Assembly (NCBI GenBank): GCA_017465155.1 | Contig: JAFTWV010000025.1 | Location: 1-37,927 of the forward strand | Direction of reading: 5' to 3' | Length of the DNA stretch: 37,927 nucleotides | Source of the DNA: Clostridia bacterium | Lineage (GTDB): Bacteria; Bacillota; Clostridia; Christensenellales; Aristaeellaceae | Shown: positions 7,258 to 15,178 of the stretch, one piece after another | Position numbering within the stretch: position 1 is the first letter of the stretch | Layout of the letters: every line of letters starts with the position of its first letter | Notes under the pieces: generated by a model | Told to the model about the DNA's origin: nothing | What the model saw: only the letters and a program-made list of their open reading frames with translations | The model's database searches: none | Program-made: the position numbers and the translations under genes

Positions 7258-7287
7258 TTGATATTGAGGCCACGTTCGGTTCAAAAT
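7258..7287 (+). promoter_or_regulatory. Possible promoter of ftsH
   Basis: TTGATA (7258-7263) is followed after 18 bases by CAAAAT (7282-7287). The -10 box is weak, but it is the best candidate between the dapB terminator and the ftsH start. Confidence 0.3.
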
Positions 7288-7325
7288 AGAGTGATACCCT
7301 TTGACTGTGGGAGGTATAAAGCAAC

Positions 7326-9137
7326 ATGGATGAAATCAAGAATCCGAGAAAACCGGTCATATACTATTATGTGATCGTCCTGCTGGTCATCTTTCTGTTC
7401 AACGCGCTGGTGATGCCCATGATTGATACCCAGAGAATCGTTGAGGTAGACTACGGGAAGTTCATGGACATGACCTTGAACGGCAATGTCGGGCTGGTGA
7501 ATGTGGAGTCCAATCAGATCCTCTTCACCGACAAAGAGGAAAAGCAGGTCTACCGGACTGGCCTGATGTATGATCCGGAACTGACGCAGCGCCTGTATGA
7601 AAATGGGGCTACCTTCTCCACAGAAATCGTGGATGAGATGTCACCCTTTCTGGCGTTCTTTCTCAGCTGGGTGCTGCCGATCCTGATGTTCACGATCATC
7701 GCCCGGGTGCTGACGAAGCAGATGAGCAAGCGGATGGGCGGCAACGCGATGTCCTTTGGCATGGGCAAATCCAACGCGAAGGTATATGTCAAGTCCTCTG
7801 CTGGGATCAAATTTGACGATGTGGCAGGCGAGGACGAGGCGAAGGAGAACCTGCAGGAGATCGTTGACTTCCTGCATGATCCGTCCAGGTATCGCGAGAT
7901 CGGCGCTGCGATGCCCAAGGGGATTCTGCTGGTCGGACCTCCCGGTACAGGCAAGACCATGCTGGCCAAGGCTGTTGCGGGTGAGGCAAATGTACCCTTC
8001 TTCTCCATTTCAGGCTCTGAATTTGTGGAGATGTTCGTCGGCATGGGTGCATCGAAGGTACGAGATTTGTTCCGGCAGGCCAAGGAAAAGGCACCCTGCA
8101 TCGTCTTTATTGATGAGATCGACGCCATCGGTAAGAAGCGTGACGGCGGAAGGCTTGGAGGCAATGATGAGCGTGAGCAGACCCTGAATCAGCTGCTGAC
8201 GGAAATGGACGGCTTTGAGTCATCCGGCGGGGTTATCATTCTTGCGGCGACAAACCGTCCTGAGTCTCTTGATCCGGCGCTGACCCGTCCGGGACGTTTC
8301 GATCGTCGCGTGCCAGTGGAGCTTCCTGACCTCAAGGGCCGCGAGGCCATCCTGCGCGTCCATGCCCAGAAGATCAAGGCGTCTCCTGACATTGATTACG
8401 CTGCAATCGCCCGCATGGCCTCCGGAGCCTCCGGTGCAGAACTGGCCAATATTGTCAACGAGGCTGCGTTGAGAGCTGTACGTGACCATCGCACAGAAGC
8501 GATGCAGTCTGACATGGAGGCAGCCATCGAGGTCGTCATCGCTGGCTATGAGAAGAAGAACGCCATTCTTACTGACCGGGAGAAATCCATCGTGGCTTAT
8601 CACGAGATCGGACATGCGCTGGTGGCTGCTCTGCAGGATCACTCTGCGCCTGTGCAGAAGATCACCATTGTTCCGCGAACTTCGGGCGCGCTGGGCTATA
8701 CGATGCAGCTTGACGAGGGGAATCATTACCTGATGAGCCGCGAGGAGATCGTCAATAAGATTGCCACCTATACCGCAGGCAGGGCAGCGGAAGCGCTGGT
8801 CTTTGGCAATGTCACCACCGGTGCGGCTAATGACATTGAGCAGGCCACAAAGCTGGCCCGCGCCATGATTACCCGCTACGGTATGAGCGATGAATTCGGC
8901 ATGGTTGCCATGGAAACGGTTGAGAATGCCTACCTTGGCGGCGATGCATCGCTTTCCTGCTCATCGGAAACACAGGCACGCATCGATACGCTGGTTGTCG
9001 ATCTTGTGCGCTGCCAGTATGACCGGGCGATGAAGATCCTCACCGAAAACCGCATGAAGCTCGACCAGCTGGCAAAGCATCTCTATGAAAAGGAAACCAT
9101 AACCGGCGAGGAATTCATGACCATCCTCAACGCATAA
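7326..9137 (+). CDS. ftsH: ATP-dependent zinc metalloprotease FtsH
   Basis: Membrane-bound AAA+ protease that extracts and degrades misfolded membrane proteins and some regulators. Order of the 603 residues: first span (about 12-32), a short external domain, second span (about 105-127), AAA domain with Walker A GPPGTGKT at 204-211, Walker [13 protein letters not shown], second region of homology [20 protein letters not shown], then the M41 peptidase with HEIGH (426-430) and the third zinc ligand Asp503 in AANDIEQAT. Start ATG at 7326 is preceded by GGGAGGT. The protein is a little shorter than the common 640-650 residues, mainly through a short C-terminal tail. It stands alone, away from the tilS-hpt neighbourhood usual in Firmicutes, and is followed 27 bases later by a DUF308 gene. 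It could be an additional FtsH paralogue. Confidence 0.94.
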   Translation: MDEIKNPRKPVIYYYVIVLLVIFLFNALVMPMIDTQRIVEVDYGKFMDMTLNGNVGLVNVESNQILFTDKEEKQVYRTGLMYDPELTQRLYENGATFSTEIVDEMSPFLAFFLSWVLPILMFTIIARVLTKQMSKRMGGNAMSFGMGKSNAKVYVKSSAGIKFDDVAGEDEAKENLQEIVDFLHDPSRYREIGAAMPKGILLVGPPGTGKTMLAKAVAGEANVPFFSISGSEFVEMFVGMGASKVRDLFRQAKEKAPCIVFIDEIDAIGKKRDGGRLGGNDEREQTLNQLLTEMDGFESSGGVIILAATNRPESLDPALTRPGRFDRRVPVELPDLKGREAILRVHAQKIKASPDIDYAAIARMASGASGAELANIVNEAALRAVRDHRTEAMQSDMEAAIEVVIAGYEKKNAILTDREKSIVAYHEIGHALVAALQDHSAPVQKITIVPRTSGALGYTMQLDEGNHYLMSREEIVNKIATYTAGRAAEALVFGNVTTGAANDIEQATKLARAMITRYGMSDEFGMVAMETVENAYLGGDASLSCSSETQARIDTLVVDLVRCQYDRAMKILTENRMKLDQLAKHLYEKETITGEEFMTILNA

Positions 9138-9164
9138 CATCCGTACGAAAGGCAGGAAATAACA

Positions 9165-9695
9165 ATGAAGCAGGTATTCAAGGGGAAGGCGGGCAGCGTG
9201 ATGACCAGCATGCTGGAAATCATCGCAGGCGTATTGCTGCTTATCAACCCCGTAGGCTTTACCAGCAGCATCATCATCGGCGCAGGCGCGGTGATGGCAT
9301 TGCTTGGCGTGATGAACCTTGTGCGGTACTTTCTGGGGAAGCCGGAAATCGGTGCGCAGAAGCAGCAGCTTTTTAAGGGAATGGTGCTGATAATGGCAGG
9401 TGTGGTGTGCATCACCCAATACCCCTGGTTTCTCACTGCGTTTCCGCTGCTGACGGTTCTTTATGCCGGCTGGATGCTGGTGCTGGCGGCCATGAAACTG
9501 CAGCAAATGGCCGATATGCTCCGTGCGAAGGCAGGGCGATGGTACATGCCGGGCATTGCGGCGCTGCTGGCAGCAGTACTCGCGGCGATCATTCTTGTTA
9601 ATCCCTTCGGTGCAACCAGCGCGGTATGGGTGTTTGTAGCAGTGTCGCTGATCGCAGAGGCTACGGTGGAGCTCGTCAGTGTGATTGTTGGATAA
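9165..9695 (+). CDS. DUF308 (HdeD-like) membrane protein
   Basis: A 176-residue integral membrane protein with about six hydrophobic segments in two similar halves: GVLLLINPVGFTSSIIIGAG near the start recurs as AAIILVNPFGATSAVWVF near the end. The repeated LxNP-G motif is characteristic of DUF308, the family that includes HdeD of enteric bacteria (acid resistance). Molecular function is not known for Firmicute members. The start at 9165 has AGGCAGGAAA upstream. It lies 27 bases after ftsH and is followed by a terminator, so the two are probably cotranscribed, which hints at a membrane stress role. Confidence 0.75.
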   Translation: MKQVFKGKAGSVMTSMLEIIAGVLLLINPVGFTSSIIIGAGAVMALLGVMNLVRYFLGKPEIGAQKQQLFKGMVLIMAGVVCITQYPWFLTAFPLLTVLYAGWMLVLAAMKLQQMADMLRAKAGRWYMPGIAALLAAVLAAIILVNPFGATSAVWVFVAVSLIAEATVELVSVIVG

Positions 9696-9700
9696 ATTGG

Positions 9701-9735
9701 CAGCCGTCTGTGACATGCGGGCGGCTGTACTTTTA
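9701..9735 (+). terminator. Terminator after ftsH-DUF308
   Basis: CAGCCG (9701-9706) pairs with CGGCTG (9722-9727), the stem extending inwards with G-U pairs, then TACTTTTAT. Confidence 0.6.
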
Positions 9736-9746
9736 TGGTATTATCC

Positions 9747-9775
9747 TTGCATTTTGGTGAAAAAACGAATACAAT
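9747..9775 (+). promoter_or_regulatory. Promoter of folT
   Basis: TTGCAT (9747-9752) and TACAAT (9770-9775) with a 17-base spacer; the start would fall near 9782, eleven bases before the riboswitch. Confidence 0.7.
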
Positions 9776-9792
9776 GATGGTGATTCGTATCA

Positions 9793-9932
9793 GGCAGAGT
9801 AGCTGCTGGCGCGTCAAGTGTTCATGAACGGGGAGTTGTCATGAAACGAAGGGGACCTCATCTGCTTTCTTTTCAGCCCGATGGGAAGAAGCTGATATGG
9901 TTTCCGCGGTGCCAGCGGCGCATCCCGCTGCT
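9793..9932 (+). promoter_or_regulatory. Tetrahydrofolate (THF) riboswitch
   Basis: The folT leader matches the THF riboswitch consensus in order: AGAGTAG (9796-9802), GCGTCAAGTG (9811-9820), AACGGGGAGTTG (9827-9838), ACGAA (9846-9850), GCGGTG (9906-9911) and GCATCCCGCTGC (9919-9931 region). P1 forms between 9794-9797 and 9928-9931, and P2 between GCTGCTGG (9802-9809) and CCAGCGGC (9912-9919). The P3 arm (about 9850-9905) is longer than in the best known examples. The family binds reduced folates and usually turns folate transport off when they are abundant; the gene controlled here is a folate transporter subunit. Confidence 0.88.
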
Positions 9933-9945
9933 TCGGTGCAAGCTG

Positions 9946-9986
9946 CCTCCTGCGAGTCGGTTCCTTTTACGACTGTGATAAGGAGG
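9946..9986 (+). promoter_or_regulatory. Shine-Dalgarno sequestering hairpin of folT
   Basis: CCTCCT (9946-9951) is complementary to the folT ribosome binding site AGGAGG (9981-9986), and AGTCG (9955-9959) pairs with CGACT (9970-9974) inside it, forming one nested hairpin that hides the ribosome site. The 5' strand of riboswitch P1, AGGCAG (9792-9797), is also perfectly complementary to CTGCCT (9943-9948), which overlaps the sequestering strand. Ligand-bound P1 would therefore allow sequestration, and ligand-free RNA would open the site. The pairings are seen; the switching is inferred. Confidence 0.65.
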
Positions 9987-9994
9987 TTTTTTGT

Positions 9995-10552
9995 ATGCAA
10001 AAAAAGAAAAACGTTTTCTCGATCCAGATGATCACCTTCACTGCGATGTTGACGGCCCTTCAGATTGTGCTGGGCAATCTGCTGCAGGTTCCGCTGCTGG
10101 GGAAGCAGTACAATCTGGGGCTGCTGCCGATTGCTGCATCTGGGGCGCTGCTGGGCCCGCTTCCTGCTGCCATTGTCGGTGGTCTGGGGGATTTCATCGG
10201 CGCGCAGCTGTTCCCGGCGGGAGCCTATTTCCCCGGCTTCACGCTGACAAATGTGCTGGCAGGTCTTGCCTGCGGTCTGGTGCTGCACCGGTGGAAGCCC
10301 ACGGTGCTCCGGGTATTTTTTGCGGTAGCGGTATCGCTGCTGATCACCTGGCTGCTCAACTCTTACTGGCTGAGTATCCTCGGATTCGTTCCGGGCAGAA
10401 GCTTCTGGGTCTGGGCGTCTGTGCGTGCGGTGAATTACCCGATTGAGCTGGTGGTGAACGGCGCCTTGGCGTTTGTGACGCTGATGCTGCTGACACGAGC
10501 TGCCCATGTGCTGCCGCCGGATATGCGGCTGACCCGCGGAAAGGATGCGTAA
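9995..10552 (+). CDS. folT: Folate ECF transporter S component
   Basis: Substrate-binding membrane subunit of an ECF-type vitamin importer, specific for folates in this family. The 185-residue protein has about six membrane segments. The region GPLPAAIVGGLGDFIGAQLF followed by PAGAYFPGFTLTN is the FolT signature. An N-terminal Gln/Lys-rich start and TFTAMLTALQIVL carry the Ala-rich first helix that docks on EcfT. Start ATG at 9995 with AAGGAGG eight bases upstream. A THF riboswitch precedes it, independent support for the substrate. The ATPase and scaffold subunits it needs are encoded at 28.4-31 kb in the same window. nth follows after two bases. Confidence 0.9.
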   Translation: MQKKKNVFSIQMITFTAMLTALQIVLGNLLQVPLLGKQYNLGLLPIAASGALLGPLPAAIVGGLGDFIGAQLFPAGAYFPGFTLTNVLAGLACGLVLHRWKPTVLRVFFAVAVSLLITWLLNSYWLSILGFVPGRSFWVWASVRAVNYPIELVVNGALAFVTLMLLTRAAHVLPPDMRLTRGKDA

Positions 10553-10554
10553 CG

Positions 10555-11202
10555 ATGCGTTTCTCCAAGAAAGCGATCCTCGCCGAGCTGGCGAAGCTCT
10601 ATCCCGATGCCGGCCCGGAGCTGAATTTCACCAATCCCTACGAAACTCTTGTGGCGGTGATGCTATCCGCCCAGTGTACTGACAAGATGGTCAACAAGGT
10701 GACGCCCGCCGTCTTTGCACGTTACCCCGACGTGGCAAGCATGGCGGCTGCGACCGTGGAGGAGCTGCATCCAATGGTTAAATCCTGCGGCTTCAAATCA
10801 AAGGCGAACAATATTATCGAAACCTGCAGGCTGCTGATGCTTCGTCACGGCGGGGAGGTGCCGCGCACCATGGAGGAGCTGACTGCGCTGCCGGGCGTGG
10901 GACGCAAAACGGCCAATGTGGTCATGTCCAACGCATTCGGGATTCCGGCCATTGCGGTGGACACGCATGTGTTCCGCGTGAGTAACCGTCTCGGCCTCGC
11001 GGAGGCTGACGATGTGCTCAAGACGGAGCTGCAGCTGCAAAAGGCGATTCCAAAGGCAGACTGGCTTGATTTCCATCACCGGCTGATCCTTCATGGCCGC
11101 CGCGTGTGTAAAGCTCAGCGTCCCCTTTGTGCTGAATGTACCATGCAGGAGATGTGCAAGGCTCGTCGGGCGCAGCAGCGGGCAAATAAGGACATGGAAT
11201 AA
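10555..11202 (+). CDS. nth: Endonuclease III
   Basis: DNA glycosylase/AP lyase that removes oxidised pyrimidines in base excision repair. The 215-residue protein shows the helix-hairpin-helix LPGVGRKTANVV with catalytic Lys118, the catalytic aspartate Asp136 in VDTHVFRVSNRLG, and the [4Fe-4S] loop with cysteines 185, 192, 195 and 201 (C-X6-C-X2-C-X5-C). Length is normal. The ATG at 10555 lies two bases after the folT stop, with GGAAAGGA upstream inside folT, so expression is linked to the THF-controlled message, an unusual pairing without an obvious functional reason. Confidence 0.95.
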   Translation: MRFSKKAILAELAKLYPDAGPELNFTNPYETLVAVMLSAQCTDKMVNKVTPAVFARYPDVASMAAATVEELHPMVKSCGFKSKANNIIETCRLLMLRHGGEVPRTMEELTALPGVGRKTANVVMSNAFGIPAIAVDTHVFRVSNRLGLAEADDVLKTELQLQKAIPKADWLDFHHRLILHGRRVCKAQRPLCAECTMQEMCKARRAQQRANKDME

Positions 11203-11209
11203 AGCAGAA

Positions 11210-11244
11210 AACAGGCGGCTGACGATGATGGTCAGCCGCCTGTT
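11210..11244. terminator. Bidirectional terminator between nth and the secreted protein gene
   Basis: AACAGGCGGCTGAC (11210-11223) pairs perfectly over 14 bp with 11231-11244, loop GATGATG. On the reverse strand the stem is followed by TTTTCTGCTTT; on the forward strand by TTCATATG. It serves both converging genes. Confidence 0.8.
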
Positions 11245-11261
11245 CATATGCTGTGGATTAT

Positions 11262-12788
11262 TTATTCGACAAATTGGAGGTCGAAATAGGGGTAGGTTTC
11301 TGTGCCGGCATCGGTCACCACATCGTAGGTGCCCAGGCACTTGAGGTACATGCGCGCCTCGCCGCCAGCGGAGAAATCAGGCTCATCCGTGCTGCGGATC
11401 ACCATGACATTCTTGTACACGCCAGCCTTGGTTTTGCTCTGACCGGCAAAGATCAGATAGCCGGTGGAGGTCTTGTCGATGCGTTCAATCTGCAGGGTAT
11501 AGACCATGTAGCGGCCGGTGTAGCCGTCAATCTTCCTGGTCAGGTTGCTGTAGGAGGGCTTGACGGCCTCGTCGCGAACCTTTTGGCGCATATCCTCCTG
11601 TGTGTAGGTACGGCTGGCCTCGGAGCGGAAACGGCGGGTTGCATAGCCCTTCTTCTCGAACACAAGGGTGATGGTGTACACGCCTTCCTCGCTGGTATCC
11701 AGCTCGAAGGAGAACTTGCCGGAATTGTTGGTGGTGATCTGCTTCTGGTAGCGGCCGTCAACGATGCACTGCACCTTGGTCTGTTTCATGGTGGTGCCGG
11801 AGATGATCAACTCGTTGCCGGTGATGGCAGTGGGAAGATCGGCATTCAGGGTGACCGTCAGCAGGTTGGCCTGATAGGTGATGGGATTGAATGCGCCCTC
11901 TTCAACGACGGTATCGCCGTTGACAACGGTATAAGTCATCAGCCAGTAGCCCTCGCTGGGGAGCTTCACATCCAGCTCAAACTTGCCGGACTTGCCGATG
12001 GTGGTGTCGAACTGATAGGCGTCAGAGGCAGACATACGCATCACTACGCCGATGATCTGCAGGCCGGTGGCGCCGCTGCCCTTGACGGTAAACTTGCCTG
12101 TGGAGGTTTCCAGCGGCGGTTCGGCGGAGAAGATCAGCTTGGATACGCTGGTGGCAGGGCGGGGGAATACCTCCAGGAACTCCCAGGTGTCCATGATGTC
12201 ATCCAGCGCATTTTTGTCCGAGCTCTTGAGGCCGCGGCCATGCACCTGATAGTCCATGTGGATGGTGTAGCCGTTGCGGATGGTCTTGCGGGCATAGCCG
12301 CGGTAGGTTTCGCCGTTGACCGTACGGGTATACTGCAGCTGCAGGAAACGGCCTGTCTTGGACGTATTCTTCCACTGGGCGGACTCATAGTCGTAGCCCT
12401 GCTCGCGGTAGTAGCCGTTCTTGTCGGAGGAGTGGCCAAGACGGTAGGTCTTGCGCTCGTCATCGGTGACCTGATTCACGTCATAATACTGTGCGGCAAA
12501 ATCATCCTGCACGGCACTCAGCTCGATGCAAACGTCACCCGAGGAGGACCAGGCCTGCAGCAACACGCCGCGGGCATTCCAATCGGCCAGCGTTTCATCC
12601 ACCGTCGAGCCGTTGACGGCCAGAAAATCTGCATGCCCGGCGATGTTGTCAGGGGTGATGATGGTGTACTTGTCCCCGGAAATCTCACACGTTGCGCTGA
12701 AATCGTCAAACGTGAAGGAATCCGCAAGGGCCGCAGGGCACAGAAAAAGGCTCGCCATGAGCAGCAGCAGGAGGAAGAACTTCCGCAT
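11262..12788 (-). CDS. Secreted protein of unknown function with Ig-like segments
   Basis: A 508-residue exported protein that I cannot assign to a named family. MRKFFLLLLLMASLFL... ends in an AxA-type signal peptidase site (ALA at about residues 20-22). The mature part has an N-terminal domain of about 180 residues that may measure or bind an extracellular ligand (it resembles the lipoprotein-like domains in which one DTWEFLE-type helix closes the fold), followed by two Ig/CNA-like beta segments (about 200-300 and 300-380, with SGKFELDVKLPSEGYW and SGKFSFELDTSEEGVY as parallel strands), and a C-terminal OB-like region. The ATG at 12788 is preferred over the in-frame GTG at 12800 because of position relative to the GGTG upstream. 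It has its own strong promoter with an inverted repeat and stands as a single transcription unit. Confidence 0.8.
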   Translation of the reverse strand: MRKFFLLLLLMASLFLCPAALADSFTFDDFSATCEISGDKYTIITPDNIAGHADFLAVNGSTVDETLADWNARGVLLQAWSSSGDVCIELSAVQDDFAAQYYDVNQVTDDERKTYRLGHSSDKNGYYREQGYDYESAQWKNTSKTGRFLQLQYTRTVNGETYRGYARKTIRNGYTIHMDYQVHGRGLKSSDKNALDDIMDTWEFLEVFPRPATSVSKLIFSAEPPLETSTGKFTVKGSGATGLQIIGVVMRMSASDAYQFDTTIGKSGKFELDVKLPSEGYWLMTYTVVNGDTVVEEGAFNPITYQANLLTVTLNADLPTAITGNELIISGTTMKQTKVQCIVDGRYQKQITTNNSGKFSFELDTSEEGVYTITLVFEKKGYATRRFRSEASRTYTQEDMRQKVRDEAVKPSYSNLTRKIDGYTGRYMVYTLQIERIDKTSTGYLIFAGQSKTKAGVYKNVMVIRSTDEPDFSAGGEARMYLKCLGTYDVVTDAGTETYPYFDLQFVE

Positions 12789-12851
12789 GAGGGTCACCAA
12801 CCTTTATGTAGATATCTATTTCATACCTGCAGGGCAGACATATTCAGCATC

Positions 12852-12880
12852 ATTATAACACAGTTTGCACAACTGTGCAA
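12852..12880 (-). promoter_or_regulatory. Strong promoter with overlapping inverted repeat (operator-like)
   Basis: On the reverse strand TTGCAC (12875-12880) and TATAAT (12852-12857) are 17 bases apart. The -35 box lies in the inverted repeat TTGCACAACTGTGCAA (12865-12880; 7-bp arms, 2-base centre), which could bind a dimeric repressor and block RNA polymerase. It drives the secreted protein gene. Confidence 0.7.
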
Positions 12881-12907
12881 GAAAACTCTGTAACAAACTG
12901 CATTATT

Positions 12908-13429
12908 TCAGCGGATTTTGAGGATACGGTTCAGCGGCCTGAGCGCAAAGCAGACCCGCCCGCGGATGGCCTGACGCTTCAGCGGCCCCACGCGGCGGCT
13001 GTCATTGGAGCTGTCGCGGTTGTCTCCGAGGACAAAGTATTCGTCAGGGCCGAGTGTTATCGGGGGACGATTACGCTGGAAGCGGGTGCGGCGCGGGTCA
13101 AGATATGGTTCGTACAGCGGACGGCCGTTGATGTGCACCACGCCGTCGATCACCTCGACCGTTTCGCCCGGCAGGCCAATGACGCGCTTGACAAAGGACA
13201 GTGGCAGGAAGCGGATATTCCGCCAGCAGCGGCCGGGATAGCGGCAGATGACCACATCCTGTCTTTTCGGCCTGCCTGTCCGATAGGAGAGCCGCCAGAC
13301 CAGCAGCCAGTCCCTGTTCTCCAGCGTGGGCAGCATACTCCGCCCCTTGACGCGGGCAAAGGACAGGATGAACAGACGCAGCAGGAGCACGCCTACTGCG
13401 CATAAAAACAGCTCAGCAAGCTCGGTCAT
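12908..13429 (-). CDS. lepB: Signal peptidase I
   Basis: Membrane-bound serine protease that cleaves signal peptides of exported proteins. The 173-residue protein has one N-terminal span (about 7-24), the catalytic serine Ser31 in KGRSMLPTLE, the general-base lysine Lys81 in FVKRVIGLPGE, and box E GDNRDSSNDSRRVG. The length and single span are those of Gram-positive Sip proteins. The ATG at 13429 overlaps the TGA of the DUF951 gene (ATGA), so the protein is translationally coupled; its own ribosome site is weak. It could process the secreted proteins encoded at both sides of the window. Confidence 0.93.
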   Translation of the reverse strand: MTELAELFLCAVGVLLLRLFILSFARVKGRSMLPTLENRDWLLVWRLSYRTGRPKRQDVVICRYPGRCWRNIRFLPLSFVKRVIGLPGETVEVIDGVVHINGRPLYEPYLDPRRTRFQRNRPPITLGPDEYFVLGDNRDSSNDSRRVGPLKRQAIRGRVCFALRPLNRILKIR

Positions 13430-13647
13430 ACGGGATTTCCGGCAGGGTCGGGCCCCTGTGTGATGGTTTTCTTGCGGCGCTTGAGGAAGGTTTCGCGGTC
13501 CATCATCACGATGCGTCCGCATCCGCTGCATTTAATCTTGATGTCCGCGCCGGTGCGTGTAACGGTCCAGATGCTTGCGCCGCAGGGATGCTGCTTGCGG
13601 GTCTGTACCACGTCGCCCAGACGGATTTCCTGGCTTGTATCAACCAT
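13426..13647 (-). CDS. DUF951 family protein
   Basis: A 73-residue soluble protein. Residues IRLGDVVQTRKQHPCGASIW then TVTRTGADIKIKCSGCGRIV carry the DUF951 pattern: a small beta-barrel with a zinc-ribbon-like CSGCG and an HPCG motif, widespread next to various genes in Firmicutes. Function is not known; a nucleic acid or ribosome role is only a guess. The start at 13647 has AAGGAG eleven bases upstream; the longer upstream frame has no ribosome site. It precedes lepB with overlapping stop and start codons and is driven by the reverse promoter at 13684-13712. Confidence 0.85.
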   Translation of the reverse strand: MVDTSQEIRLGDVVQTRKQHPCGASIWTVTRTGADIKIKCSGCGRIVMMDRETFLKRRKKTITQGPDPAGNPV

Positions 13648-13683
13648 GGCGGGTTCGCTCCTTATCGTAGCATTTTCTCTACC

Positions 13684-13712
13684 ATTATACAGTGCTTCGC
13701 TGAATTTCGCAA
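13684..13712 (-). promoter_or_regulatory. Promoter of DUF951-lepB
   Basis: Reverse strand TTGCGA (13707-13712) and TATAAT (13684-13689), 17-base spacer. It is back to back with the murI promoter, with 14 bases between the two -35 boxes. Confidence 0.7.
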
Positions 13713-13726
13713 GGTCGATGTGGTCG

Positions 13727-13755
13727 TTGCATTTCCTGCGAATTACGGGTATAAT
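13727..13755 (+). promoter_or_regulatory. Promoter of the murI operon
   Basis: TTGCAT (13727-13732) and TATAAT (13750-13755) with a 17-base spacer, 33 bases before the murI start. Confidence 0.75.
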
Positions 13756-13787
13756 AGGAACACGCGAAACAGAAGGGAGACGCAGCC

Positions 13788-14558
13788 ATGGCAGACAAAA
13801 GGAGTCCCGTCGGCGTGTTCGATTCAGGGGTGGGCGGCATAGGGACGCTTGCGGCACTGCGGCGCGAGCTGCCGAAGGAGCGATTCCTGTTTTATGGAGA
13901 CACGGCAAACGCGCCTTATGGAACCAAGACCCGCGAGGCTTGCATGGCATGCATTGACCATGTGATGCAGCGGCTGCTTGCTCAGGACGTCAAGGCGGTG
14001 GTAATTGCCTGTAATACAGCCTCGGCTGTGGCGGCTGCGGAGCTGCGCGCCCGCTGCGAGCTGCCCATCGTCGCCATTGAACCGGCGCTGAAGCCAGCGT
14101 ATGAGCTGCGCCGTGACGGTACGATTCTGGTGCTGGCTACCCCCATGACGCTGCAGCTGGAGAAATTCCGCGCGCTTTATGAGCGCTATGGTGAGGGAGC
14201 GGTTCCGCTGCCATGTCCCGGTCTCATGGAGCTGGTGGAACAGGAGGCGCATGAACAGGCCCGACGTTATCTGACGGAGCTGTTTTCACCCTATGACCTG
14301 AACAGGGTGGACGCGGTCGTGCTGGGCTGTACGCACTATGTATTCCTGCGCCCCATCCTCAGAGAGCTGCTGCCGGATACGGTTTCCGTGCTGGACGGCA
14401 ATCAGGGCACGGCGCGTCAGCTTCGGCGGGTGCTGACTGCTCGCGGGCTGCTGGCAGACGGCGTGGGCAGCGTGATGCTGGAGACCAGCGGCGACCCGGC
14501 GAAGGTCATCCCTGTGATGGAGCGTCTGCTGGTGCGTGCGGAGAAGGAGCTTCAATGA
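13788..14558 (+). CDS. murI: Glutamate racemase
   Basis: Interconverts L- and D-glutamate, supplying D-Glu for the peptidoglycan stem peptide. The 256-residue protein has the N-terminal FDSGVGGIGTL (11-21), the two catalytic cysteines Cys75 in ACNTAS and Cys181 in GCTHYVF, and YGDTANAPYG. Length is typical. Start ATG at 13788 with AAGGGAGA upstream. It opens a four-gene cluster in which every gene overlaps the next; its stop overlaps the methyltransferase start. Confidence 0.95.
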   Translation: MADKRSPVGVFDSGVGGIGTLAALRRELPKERFLFYGDTANAPYGTKTREACMACIDHVMQRLLAQDVKAVVIACNTASAVAAAELRARCELPIVAIEPALKPAYELRRDGTILVLATPMTLQLEKFRALYERYGEGAVPLPCPGLMELVEQEAHEQARRYLTELFSPYDLNRVDAVVLGCTHYVFLRPILRELLPDTVSVLDGNQGTARQLRRVLTARGLLADGVGSVMLETSGDPAKVIPVMERLLVRAEKELQ

Positions 14559-15178
14559 TGACAGACGTTATCCGGCACTATGATCTGCTGATCGGAGAGG
14601 GAAACGACCCTGTGGACGATCCGGAGCCGCTGCGGCAGTATATGGACGGTTGGGACGGTCGGCTTTTTCTGTCAGCGCTGGCGCTGGACGGTACGCAGGA
14701 TGTGCTGGAAATCGGCGTGGGTACGGGGCGGATGGCCCTCCGGACGGCGTTGGATTGCCGCAGCTTCACAGGTGTGGATCTTTCGCCTGCAAGCATAGAA
14801 CGCGCGGCACAGCACCTTTCCGGTCGGGCGAATGTGCGCCTGCTGTGTGCGGATTTCATGACCTGGGAGACGACAGAGCGTTTCAATGTGATATATTCCA
14901 CGCTGACCTTCATGCATATTGCTGATAAGCTCGGTGCAGCGCAGCGGATTGCGCTGCTGCTCAAGCCCGGCGGAAGGGCGGTCATCTCGCTGGACAAATC
15001 GCAGTCGGACGTGCTGGACTATGGCACAAGGCAGCTGCGTATCTATCCCGATGACCCGCACAGGATGGCAGCGCACCTGCGCGAGGCGGGATTATTTATC
15101 CTGCCCATGCAGGAAACGGAGTTTGCATATCTGCTGACGGCCATCAGGGAAGGAGAGGACAAAAGATGGGGATTCTGA
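14555..15178 (+). CDS. Class I SAM-dependent methyltransferase
   Basis: A 207-residue methyltransferase of unknown substrate. Motif I is VLEIGVGTGRMAL (about 49-61), the acidic ribose-binding end of strand two is FTGVDLSPASIERA, motif II is LLCADF, and LKPGGRAVISLD is motif post III. The C-terminal part is short. The ATGATG at 14555/14558 overlaps the murI stop, with AAGGAG six bases before. Its stop lies 13 bases inside the next gene. The substrate cannot be read from the context of cell wall, kinase and VOC genes. Confidence 0.85.
   Translation: MMTDVIRHYDLLIGEGNDPVDDPEPLRQYMDGWDGRLFLSALALDGTQDVLEIGVGTGRMALRTALDCRSFTGVDLSPASIERAAQHLSGRANVRLLCADFMTWETTERFNVIYSTLTFMHIADKLGAAQRIALLLKPGGRAVISLDKSQSDVLDYGTRQLRIYPDDPHRMAAHLREAGLFILPMQETEFAYLLTAIREGEDKRWGF

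Noticed and set aside
11253-12893. 546-codon open frame on the forward strand
   Set aside because: It is opposite the secreted protein gene, which has a signal peptide, promoter and terminator in the correct orientation.
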